Origin: Synechococcales cyanobacterium 340R_concoct_173_sub
GTDB lineage: Bacteria; Cyanobacteriota; Cyanobacteriia; Leptolyngbyales; Leptolyngbyaceae
Length of the DNA: 13,516 nucleotides
Reading direction: 5' to 3'
Assembly (NCBI GenBank): GCA_025354065.1
Contig: JANXNM010000031.1
Coordinates: 1 to 13,516, forward strand
This document shows, piece after piece, positions 1 to 5,983 of this stretch. The notes below the pieces were generated by a model that ran no database searches, was not told the DNA's origin, and was given only the letters and a program-made list of their open reading frames with translations. Each line of letters starts with the position of its first letter. Position 1 is the stretch's first letter. Both the position numbers and the translations under genes were made by a program.

Positions 1-1052
1 GACAGTACAATCATCAGCGCACCCAAGGGCAGCATCGCCGTCGCCGTAATTAATAATCCCTGACGAATTCGCTGTTTTAATTCACCCCAATGTTGCGGAT
101 CGGCCAGCTTTGAAAAAATTGGCAAAAATGGCACCAAAATCATACTGGACAAAATTCCCAACGGAGTCTGGACTAAGAGATTGGCATAGTCTAAGGCCGA
201 CACCGCTGCACTGGGATTTGGCAAATAAGACGTAAATTGCATATCCGTATAGACATTAATCTGTAACATTCCTGATGCAAACAACGCTGGACTCATGAGT
301 CGAAGTACCTTTTTAACCCCCGGATTCTTCAGATCAAGCTGAAACTTAAATCCCCCGAGTCCTTGCTGCTGCTGCGCGATCGCCTGTGCCCCCCACTGCA
401 ACACCGTCCCGACGACGAAGGATCCCGCCAACACCATGCCAGCAAGTGCCCCATTTTCAGGACTGGTCAACCGACTGCCCAACATCGCCCACAGCCCCGC
501 GACACCGCCCACCATCGCCACACTAGACAACAACGGACTAACAGAAGGCAACCAATAGACATCCGCTGCATTCAATGCCCCAAACCCAATCCCAATCATT
601 CCCGCAAACCAAGCCGTCGGGGCCATAATCCGCAATTGTTGAATCGCCATCTCCCGAACTTCTCTGCCCTCTACCGTCTGAGCCAAGCCTGAAGCCATCA
701 AGGTAATCAACTGAGGCGAAAAGACCACCATCATAACTGTCACCCCCAACATCACCAATCCCACCAGCGTCGAAATAGATTGAATGATAGTGGCCGATTC
801 TTTATTATCTTTTTTGGCCAGCACGCTGACGAGAGAACTGTGAAAGGGTCCGTTAATTCCACCCAAAAGAATTAAAAATAAACTGGGAATAATGCTGGCG
901 TACTGATATGCACCATAGGGTGCGCTGGTCCCGAACGCTGCGGCCAAAACGACCTGACGCATTAGCCCAAAGACTTTGCTGATGAGGGTTGCGATCGCGA
1001 CAATGGAGGCAATATTGACGAGCGATCGTTTTTGGGGAGCGGGTTCGGTCAC
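1..1052 (-). CDS. murJ: Lipid II flippase MurJ (MviN family), partial: C-terminus beyond window start
   Basis: MurJ flips the undecaprenyl-linked peptidoglycan precursor lipid II across the plasma membrane during cell-wall synthesis. The minus-strand frame is open from position 1052 to the window edge, giving about 350 residues of a family usually near 530. The N-terminus reads TEPAPQKRSLVNIASIVAI, followed by LISKVFGLMRQ and the family signature LLGGINGPFHSSLVSVLAK. Many hydrophobic helices follow, including LVGLVMLGVTVMMVVFSP and the NAADVYWLPSVSPLLSS segment. The start is GTG at 1052-1050. An in-frame TAA lies 12 nt upstream and no ATG precedes the conserved N-terminus, so a GTG start is well supported. 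No clear Shine-Dalgarno sequence is seen. It is separated by 90 nt from the histidine kinase gene, which is on the same strand upstream of it, so read-through is possible. Confidence 0.93.
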   Translation of the reverse strand, partial: MTEPAPQKRSLVNIASIVAIATLISKVFGLMRQVVLAAAFGTSAPYGAYQYASIIPSLFLILLGGINGPFHSSLVSVLAKKDNKESATIIQSISTLVGLVMLGVTVMMVVFSPQLITLMASGLAQTVEGREVREMAIQQLRIMAPTAWFAGMIGIGFGALNAADVYWLPSVSPLLSSVAMVGGVAGLWAMLGSRLTSPENGALAGMVLAGSFVVGTVLQWGAQAIAQQQQGLGGFKFQLDLKNPGVKKVLRLMSPALFASGMLQINVYTDMQFTSYLPNPSAAVSALDYANLLVQTPLGILSSMILVPFLPIFSKLADPQHWGELKQRIRQGLLITATAMLPLGALMIVL

Positions 1053-1071
1053 GGCAGTAGATTAGCGTAGA

Positions 1072-1093
1072 ACAGTGTCTATTTAAGCACTGT
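1072..1093. repeat. Short inverted repeat in the murJ leader
   Basis: ACAGTG (1072-1077) and CACTGT (1088-1093) form a perfect 6-bp inverted repeat with a 10-nt spacer. It lies about 20 nt upstream of the murJ GTG start and downstream of the histidine kinase gene. It could be a small operator or a weak leader hairpin. No T-run follows it on the minus strand, so it does not look like an intrinsic terminator. Confidence 0.3.
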
Positions 1094-1142
1094 CTGGCTC
1101 GTTACTGTTGTTCGCGATTTTAGAATTTATCAATAGTAAAGA

Positions 1143-2570
1143 TCACGATTGATTAAATACGATTGTAAACACCGTTCCTTCGCCCAGTTCCGATCGCACG
1201 GTAATCGTCCCGCCCATGCCATCCACCAAAGTTTTCACAATCGCCAAGCCCAACCCATGCCCGCCCGTATCCCTTGCACGGGATTCATCAACCCGGTAAA
1301 AACGCTCAAAAATTCGGCTTTGGTCCTGAAGTGGAATGCCAACACCCCGATCGTAAACTTGAAGTTCTGCCTTTTGATTTACTCGATCGATTTTTAACGT
1401 CACGGGTTGATCCGCAGCGGAATATTTCACAGCATTATCAATCAGATTGATTAATATTTGTTTGAGCCGATCGCGATCGCAGATGGCAAATACTACCTCT
1501 GGCGCTTCAATATGAATTATCCGATTACTGAATTGTTCTGCCATTCCGGCCACTTCTGCAACCAATTCATTCAGATTTACCCGATCGCGCCGATAAATGG
1601 TGTGGCCACTATCTGCGCGGGCTAGATCAAGTAAATATTGAAGCAAACGCACCGTCCGATCGGCTTCAGATGCGGCGGTTTCTAATGCTTCCTTTTGGTA
1701 ATCGTTGAGATTCGTACTACGACGCAACAAGCTTTGAATATAGCCAGACACAACCGTTAATGGAGTCCGTAATTCGTGGGAAACATTACTTACAAATTGT
1801 CGCTGTTGTTCCCAGGAGTCTGACAGACGCGACACCATCATATTGAAAGTTTGCGCAAGTTCTTTGACTTCACTCGGTGCATTACTCAGTTGCAACTTGG
1901 CTTGACTTAGATCTTCAGCGGAGATGGCTCCAGCAATTTTGTTCATTTCTTGTAAGGGTTGCAGCGATCGTTTGATTCTTAAAGCGACCATAATAATCAT
2001 TGCGATCGTAGCTAAGATACAAACTGCAGCTAAACTTTGAATTGCATTGATCAATTGACGTTCTTCATCCGTGACATCCTTCGCCATGTACACTTTGCCC
2101 AAGAGATTTCCCTTCACCCACAGATCGTCTTGATGCAGGACTAGAAATCGATCGCGTAGTTGATAGACCATGGGCTGAAGCGGCATTTCAGCCAATTTTA
2201 TCAATTCATCATCCGCCATAAAGGATGCATTTGCACCATTGGACTGCGCCAGAAGTTGTTTGCTATCCGCACTTTTCACCCAAATTACTAAATTGGGAAC
2301 CGATACATTGTCAATAGTCTTTTGTAAACCAACATTCAGCGGAAGCATATCACTGTAAAGTTCGACATCGCGGGGAAAACGAGTGGCGATATATTTTACA
2401 TTTTGAGTGTGGGTAGTGATGAGAATATCCTGCATTTTCCAGCTTGTCCAAGCCGCAACACTACTCAAACTTAACACCGAAAGCATAGCAATTTCTAGGG
2501 TCAATCGGAACTGAAGCGAAGAGCGATCGATCGCCCGTAATTTAAATCTTTGAACTATCCCCCCAAACAT
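1143..2570 (-). CDS. Two-component sensor histidine kinase (HAMP, HisKA, HATPase_c)
   Basis: This is a membrane-bound sensor kinase of 475 residues that should phosphorylate the response regulator encoded immediately upstream. TM1 is about residues 24-44. A periplasmic sensor domain of about 130 residues follows, with no recognised fold, and TM2 is about 176-197. A HAMP linker spans about 198-250. The H box SNVSHELRTP has the phospho-acceptor His265. The N box is NLIDNAVKYS (375-384), G1 is DRGVGIP (407-413), the F box is FERFYRV (421-427) and G2 is GGHGLGLAI (436-444), so all catalytic motifs are intact. The gene starts 4 nt after the regulator stop codon. A GGGAG Shine-Dalgarno (2578-2582) sits just before that stop, 7 nt from the ATG, so translation is probably coupled. 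The input signal is unknown; linkage to msrA/msrB suggests oxidative or redox stress (inference). Confidence 0.93.
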   Translation of the reverse strand: MFGGIVQRFKLRAIDRSSLQFRLTLEIAMLSVLSLSSVAAWTSWKMQDILITTHTQNVKYIATRFPRDVELYSDMLPLNVGLQKTIDNVSVPNLVIWVKSADSKQLLAQSNGANASFMADDELIKLAEMPLQPMVYQLRDRFLVLHQDDLWVKGNLLGKVYMAKDVTDEERQLINAIQSLAAVCILATIAMIIMVALRIKRSLQPLQEMNKIAGAISAEDLSQAKLQLSNAPSEVKELAQTFNMMVSRLSDSWEQQRQFVSNVSHELRTPLTVVSGYIQSLLRRSTNLNDYQKEALETAASEADRTVRLLQYLLDLARADSGHTIYRRDRVNLNELVAEVAGMAEQFSNRIIHIEAPEVVFAICDRDRLKQILINLIDNAVKYSAADQPVTLKIDRVNQKAELQVYDRGVGIPLQDQSRIFERFYRVDESRARDTGGHGLGLAIVKTLVDGMGGTITVRSELGEGTVFTIVFNQS

Positions 2571-2574
2571 TCAT

Positions 2575-3255
2575 CTACTCCCGGACAACATAGCCAACAT
2601 CGCGAATGGTATGAACTAACCGCTTTTCTTTTTGGTCTTCTAGCTTCAATCGCAAGTAGCGCACATAGACCTCAATAATATTTGAATCGCCCATAAAGTC
2701 ATAGCCCCAAACCTGCTCTAAGATTTGATCTCGCGTAAAAACTTGGCGCGGATGACTTAATAGATATTCCAGTAAATCAAACTCTTTGACCGTGAGATCG
2801 ATCGATCGCGTGCCCCGAAACACTTGCCGCGTCAACCGATTGAGTTTCAGATCTTCAAACTCCAAAACATTAGAATCTTGATTTTGAGTTTTTAAACGCA
2901 AATGGGCACGAATTCGGGCCAGTAGTTCTTCAATGCTAAAGGGTTTGACCACATAATCGTTGGCTCCAGCATCAAGACCTGCAACCCGATCGGCAATCTC
3001 ATCCCTAGCCGTCAGAAAAATAATTGGAACTTTACTTCCCGTACTCCGCAATCGCCGACAGATTTCCACACCACTCATTCCCGGCAACATCCAATCCAGC
3101 AAAATCATATCAGGATTGGATTCACGGGCAATCGTTAAGGCATTGAGTCCATCATGGGCGACAGTAATTGCATAGCCTTCAGCGCTCAGTTCTAGTTCAA
3201 TAAAGCGAGCGAGTTTGACTTCATCTTCAACGATTAAGATGTGAGCAGTCGTCAT
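2575..3255 (-). CDS. OmpR/PhoB-family response regulator transcription factor
   Basis: A DNA-binding response regulator, 226 residues from the chosen start. The receiver domain (about 1-120) has the acidic pair E10/D11, phospho-acceptor D54 in LLDWMLPG, T82 in FLTARDE, and K104 in YVVKPFSIEELL. The winged-helix effector domain (about 130-226) contains LTVKEFDLLEYLLSHPRQVF and the recognition region VWGYDFMGDSNIIEVYVRYL. A longer frame starts at ATG 3297, with AGGG nearby, adding 14 residues (VFTPSALDFCETC) that do not fit the family. I prefer the ATG at 3255, where the product begins MTTAHILIVEDE, but the longer start is not excluded. It follows msrB and precedes its kinase by 4 nt. It resembles cyanobacterial regulators such as ManR, but the paralogues cannot be told apart by eye, so no symbol is given. 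Confidence 0.93.
   Translation of the reverse strand: MTTAHILIVEDEVKLARFIELELSAEGYAITVAHDGLNALTIARESNPDMILLDWMLPGMSGVEICRRLRSTGSKVPIIFLTARDEIADRVAGLDAGANDYVVKPFSIEELLARIRAHLRLKTQNQDSNVLEFEDLKLNRLTRQVFRGTRSIDLTVKEFDLLEYLLSHPRQVFTRDQILEQVWGYDFMGDSNIIEVYVRYLRLKLEDQKEKRLVHTIRDVGYVVRE
2578..2582 (-). promoter_or_regulatory. Shine-Dalgarno of the histidine kinase gene, inside the end of the regulator gene
   Basis: On the minus strand GGGAG lies directly before the regulator's TAG stop and 7 nt upstream of the kinase ATG (2570). This placement means ribosomes finishing the regulator are positioned to re-initiate on the kinase, and it supports the chosen kinase start. Confidence 0.6.
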
Positions 3256-3303
3256 ACAAGTCTCACAGAAATCTAGCGCACTGGGTGTAAACACCATAAT
3301 ACC

Positions 3304-3792
3304 CTAACTGCTCGCCGCGAATTTCAAAGATACGCCATTCATACAATAGCGAAGTCCTGTGGGCTTCGGACCATCCTCAAATACATGCCCCAAATGCCCG
3401 CCACAACGCCGACAATGGATCTCTTTGCGCAGACCATCCTGCCGACTCTCCACAGCCGCTTCGATCGGCATATAAAAACTTGGCCACCCAGTTCCACTTT
3501 CGTATTTGGTATTGGCATTAAACAGAGGCAAATCACACCCAGAACAGCTAAAGGTTCCCGGACGATGTTCTTTCAAAAGCGGACTAGTCCCCGCCCGTTC
3601 TGTTCCTTCTAGGCGCAAGACTTTAAATTGTTGAGGTGTCAGAACTCTCCGCCATTCCTCTTCCGTTTTGGTAACTTCAAACTTAGTTTCAGCGATCGCC
3701 AATTCTTGTTCATTGTGTCCTAGTAAATATTGGGATAACCAGGCAGCCCCGATCGCGCCACCACCCGCCAAAAGAAAATATCGTTTTTTCAT
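3304..3792 (-). CDS. msrB: Peptide-methionine (R)-S-oxide reductase MsrB, membrane-anchored or exported
   Basis: MsrB reduces the R epimer of protein-bound methionine sulfoxide. The 162-residue protein has the zinc cysteines C83/C86 (CSGCDLPLF) and C127/C130 (CRRCGGHLGHVF), the SGTGWPSF substrate-pocket motif (99-106), and the catalytic Cys150 in RYCMNGVSLKF. The N-terminus (MKKRYFLLAGGGAIGAAWLS) is a positively charged hydrophobic segment not found in cytosolic MsrB. The domain is therefore probably held at, or exported across, a membrane; no lipobox or twin-arginine motif is seen. Residue 101, where two-cysteine MsrBs often carry the resolving Cys (SGCGWPSF), is Thr, so this looks like a 1-Cys enzyme. 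The gene lies 36 nt downstream of msrA and its ATG has a duplicated GGAGAAC ribosome-binding segment. Confidence 0.95.
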   Translation of the reverse strand: MKKRYFLLAGGGAIGAAWLSQYLLGHNEQELAIAETKFEVTKTEEEWRRVLTPQQFKVLRLEGTERAGTSPLLKEHRPGTFSCSGCDLPLFNANTKYESGTGWPSFYMPIEAAVESRQDGLRKEIHCRRCGGHLGHVFEDGPKPTGLRYCMNGVSLKFAASS

Positions 3793-3796
3793 GGTT

Positions 3797-3816
3797 GTTC
3801 TCCAGTGTTCTCCAGT
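3797..3816 (-). repeat. Tandem 10-bp duplication carrying two Shine-Dalgarno copies before msrB
   Basis: ACTGGAGAAC occurs twice, perfectly and back to back, on the minus strand in the msrA-msrB gap. The proximal GGAG ends 7 nt from the msrB ATG (3792) and the distal copy is 10 nt further. The duplication gives msrB two ribosome-binding cores and fixes its start. It probably arose by slippage. Confidence 0.7.
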
Positions 3817-3828
3817 TAAATTGAGGGC

Positions 3829-4506
3829 TTATTGATAAAATTCAGGGAACTGCTTACGCAATTGTTCTAGCTTTGGCAAATCATGCTGCACAATATATGG
3901 ATAGGTTGGATTACGAGCTAGGAAGTCCTGATGCTCGGGTTCTGCGGCATAGAAGGACTCCAGAGAACCCACTTGAGTGGCGATCGGTTTGGGAAATACC
4001 TTGGATTGATTAAGTTGAGCAATGTAGCTGGCAGCAACCTGGCGCTGTTCATCATTGGTGACGAAAATAGCCGATCGGTATTGTGAGCCTTTATCAGGAC
4101 CTTGGCGGTTCACCTGTGTCGGATCATGAGCGACTGAGAAATAAATCTTGAGCAGTTGACCATAGGAAATCTGCATCGGATCGTAGGTGATTTGAACCGA
4201 TTCAGCATGACCTGTTTGTCCCGAACTGACACGATAGTAATTCGCCGTTTTTGCATCCCCACCAGAATAGCCAGACACCACATCTGACACCCCTTTTACA
4301 TGCTCAAAAACTGCTTCTACACCCCAAAAACAACCGCCTGCAAAAATCGCAGTTTGCTTTCCATTTGCCGTTGCCTGGGATATGTCAACCGCAGGAGTAG
4401 GAATACTACTAGAAATAGCATTGCGATTCATAGAGAAAGCGATCAAAGCAACGATCGGCAAACTAAAAAAGACATAACGCAAAGACTTAAATCGATCGTT
4501 CAACAT
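3829..4506 (-). CDS. msrA: Peptide-methionine (S)-S-oxide reductase MsrA, exported or membrane-anchored
   Basis: MsrA reduces the S epimer of methionine sulfoxide, complementing MsrB. From ATG 4506 the product has 225 residues. A hydrophobic N-terminus (RYVFFSLPIVALIAFS, about 10-25) suggests a signal peptide or anchor. The catalytic domain begins at TAIFAGGCFWGVEAVF with nucleophile Cys59, then GYSGGDAKTANYYRVSSGQTGHAE, the YFSVAHDPTQVNRQGPDKGSQYRS motif and a C-terminal NPTYPYIVQHDLPKL. Cys59 is the only cysteine in the protein, so the usual C-terminal recycling cysteines are absent. A GTG one codon upstream (4509) is also possible; ATG is preferred because AGGAG (4516-4520) lies 9 nt before it. 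Its 5' end overlaps the DUF4079 gene by 20 nt in another frame, implying coupled translation. Confidence 0.95.
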   Translation of the reverse strand: MLNDRFKSLRYVFFSLPIVALIAFSMNRNAISSSIPTPAVDISQATANGKQTAIFAGGCFWGVEAVFEHVKGVSDVVSGYSGGDAKTANYYRVSSGQTGHAESVQITYDPMQISYGQLLKIYFSVAHDPTQVNRQGPDKGSQYRSAIFVTNDEQRQVAASYIAQLNQSKVFPKPIATQVGSLESFYAAEPEHQDFLARNPTYPYIVQHDLPKLEQLRKQFPEFYQ

Positions 4507-5245
4507 CACCGGAATCTCCTATATTTATCAATGATAACTGAATCGTACAAGGCTTTTGATTGCACTTTTGTTTATCTAGTTGTTGAATGTATGATTTTTG
4601 CCAGTGCAATGGAATTTCCAGTAGAGATAGAGATCCAGTATAGCCCTGAATAATGAAAATAAAAAGTGCAATACAGTTCAAAATGATGTGGATATTACGC
4701 CAACGATTTGTTCTATCTTTGTAAATCTCTTGCAAGATCGCCATCGAAAAAATCATCAGGAGTGCCGCAGTAATCCCATAGTAGTAATGGGAAAGATACC
4801 AATGATCAGCATTTCGATAAACACCCTCTTGATTCCCCAGAATCACTAAGCTCATTCCCGATAATGTTGCAAAAACTCCGCGCCAGAGTCGATCGGTTGC
4901 TCGACATAATAGCGTCAAAGACCCGATCGCCACTAGAAATGTAATGCCAATCAGTAAGACTTTAAGGGGTTCTTTTTCCCAGATATTCTTAGTCAGAATA
5001 GTTCCAAAAACATCATTTCCCAATGCTATTAGAACAATCCCCACCACCGAAATCGTCAACCACCGACCGAGTTGTACATGTTCCTGACCGACAACCGGAG
5101 AAATTTTGCTTTTCTCACCACTTTTCGTTTGTAGACGACGTTGACGGGTTTGGAATGCCCGATTGACTACAATACCGATCAACGGGAACACCACCACGAT
5201 CGCCATCACTGGGTGCAACAGCAAAATCGCATCACTGAATTCCAT
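4487..5245 (-). CDS. DUF4079-family multi-pass membrane protein
   Basis: A 252-residue integral membrane protein matching the cyanobacterial DUF4079 family by its layout: LHPVMA at the N-terminus, HVQLGRWL, HYYYGITAALLM, NIHIILNC, then QGYTGSLSLLEIPLHWQKSYI near the end. About six hydrophobic helices are visible (roughly 7-27, 62-84, 95-113, 122-137, 152-172, 185-203). Histidines at 11, 56, 153 and 186 lie in or at the edges of helices, which could fit a b-type haem protein (inference, not shown). A C-terminal CNQKPC pair (C228, C233) is present. The ATG at 5245 has AGAGG about 6 nt upstream. It is the first gene of the block and overlaps msrA. Its biochemical role is unknown. By context it may pass electrons to the exported Msr enzymes, much as the unrelated MsrQ serves MsrP, but that is speculation. 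Confidence 0.85.
   Translation of the reverse strand: MEFSDAILLLHPVMAIVVVFPLIGIVVNRAFQTRQRRLQTKSGEKSKISPVVGQEHVQLGRWLTISVVGIVLIALGNDVFGTILTKNIWEKEPLKVLLIGITFLVAIGSLTLLCRATDRLWRGVFATLSGMSLVILGNQEGVYRNADHWYLSHYYYGITAALLMIFSMAILQEIYKDRTNRWRNIHIILNCIALFIFIIQGYTGSLSLLEIPLHWQKSYIQQLDKQKCNQKPCTIQLSLINIGDSGDVERSI
4516..4520 (-). promoter_or_regulatory. Shine-Dalgarno of msrA inside the DUF4079 gene
   Basis: AGGAG on the minus strand lies inside the DUF4079 coding sequence, 9 nt before the msrA ATG and 6 nt before the alternative GTG. It supports translation of msrA from the shared operon transcript. Confidence 0.6.
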
Positions 5246-5286
5246 ACAATACCTCTATTCAATCAGACTAATTAGTTCAACAGATC

Positions 5287-5401
5287 TCGATCCCCCTAAA
5301 TCTCCCTTATCAAGGGGGATTTTGAATGCTGAGTGTTAATCTTTGATTCTTGCTTTTTCCAGTCCCCCCTTATTAAGGATTAAGGGGACTAGAGGGATCG
5401 A
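5287..5401. repeat. Palindromic repeat element with two nested hairpins (MITE- or REP-like)
   Basis: The ends TCGATCCCCCTA (5287-5298) and TAGAGGGATCGA (5390-5401) are inverted copies with one mismatch in 12. Inside are two hairpins. ATCCCCCT (5290-5297) pairs with AGGGGGAT (5313-5320), and AGTCCCC (5361-5367) pairs with GGGGACT (5384-5390). Short C-rich/G-rich elements of this kind are common in cyanobacterial intergenic DNA. It fills the gap between the DUF4079 gene and the 3' end of the small exported protein, so it may also act as that gene's transcription end. Confidence 0.65.
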
Positions 5402-5403
5402 AT

Positions 5404-5781
5404 CTATTTAACTTCGTTAGGCATAAATCTTGCAACTTTTCCGCTTTTTACAGCAACCACAACATCAAAAGTGGAGCAATAGGAAAAGGTGACATTATTG
5501 GATTTGTTATAAAGATTAACAACCATTCCTGCTCCACCGGGTTGAATTCCGATCGGCTCCAAATCCCCATAGAAGAACCGACGTAATTGATCGCCACTGC
5601 CAATTTGACCTTTGTTTTTAGCAATCATGTCCACTTTTTCTTGGACAGTCGGTCCGGCGGGTTTTGCTTCTGCGGCTTGGACGGGACTCCCGATCGTCGA
5701 ATTCAGCAGATTTAACGAGGCATCCCCCACTGTAACCAAACCGATCATTGCGATGCCTGTCATTAAAGTGGCTAATTTCAT
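5404..5781 (-). CDS. Small exported protein of unknown function
   Basis: I do not recognise this family. From ATG 5781 the product is 125 residues. That start has AGGAG (5789-5793) 7 nt upstream and opens a good signal peptide (KLATLMTGIAMIGLVTV), with likely cleavage after SPVQA near residue 36. An upstream in-frame codon at 5820 would add 13 polar residues in front of the signal and is less likely. The mature part is about 89 residues, with a helical-looking start (TVQEKVDMIAKNKGQIG), then GDLEPIGIQPGGAGMVVNLY and a beta-rich end (TFSYCSTFDVVVAVKSGKVARF) with one cysteine, Cys102. It should be periplasmic or lumenal. The upstream region carries phased repeat array A, shared with the kinase/transporter promoter region, so co-regulation is likely. 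A binding or sensing partner of the kinase is possible but not shown. Confidence 0.75.
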   Translation of the reverse strand: MKLATLMTGIAMIGLVTVGDASLNLLNSTIGSPVQAAEAKPAGPTVQEKVDMIAKNKGQIGSGDQLRRFFYGDLEPIGIQPGGAGMVVNLYNKSNNVTFSYCSTFDVVVAVKSGKVARFMPNEVK

Positions 5782-5846
5782 GGGATAACTCCTAAAAGAA
5801 TTCGGTGAACTGTGTTTCAAGTGAAGCGCTGCGGCTCACTGATATC

Positions 5847-5952
5847 AGAATCGCAGGATGACCTGAATCTCTTCTGAGCTAGTCCCTTAGATTTCCTGAA
5901 ATTTTCCTGAAGATTTTTTTAGGAGAAACTCAGCAATTTCTCAGTTAACCAC
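5847..5952. promoter_or_regulatory. Phased repeat array A: candidate OmpR/PhoB-type operator upstream of the small exported protein
   Basis: Read on the plus strand, CTGAA/CTGAG/CTCAG-type pentamers start at 5863, 5874, 5896, 5907, 5929 and 5940, with a weaker TTTAG at 5918. All of these are multiples of 11 bp apart; a CTTAG at 5886 is one base out of register. The block is about 80-85% identical by eye to 7706-7800, and the stretch from 5908 to 5948 is nearly identical. It begins 66 nt upstream of the ATG at 5781. Helical-turn spacing of direct repeats is how OmpR/PhoB-type dimers bind in tandem. Confidence 0.6.
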
Positions 5953-5983
5953 AGACCTTGCAGCAAAAGATGATGGGAGCTTT

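Noticed and set aside
363..692. Plus-strand open frame of 109 codons antisense to murJ
   Set aside because: It is rich in His, Pro, Arg and Gln with no domain pattern, and is fully covered by the strong minus-strand MurJ frame.
2575..3255. Naming the regulator manR or nblR, and the kinase after a specific Hik
   Set aside because: Cyanobacterial OmpR-type regulators are too similar to separate by eye, and the adjacent kinase arrangement does not settle it; phylogeny would be needed.
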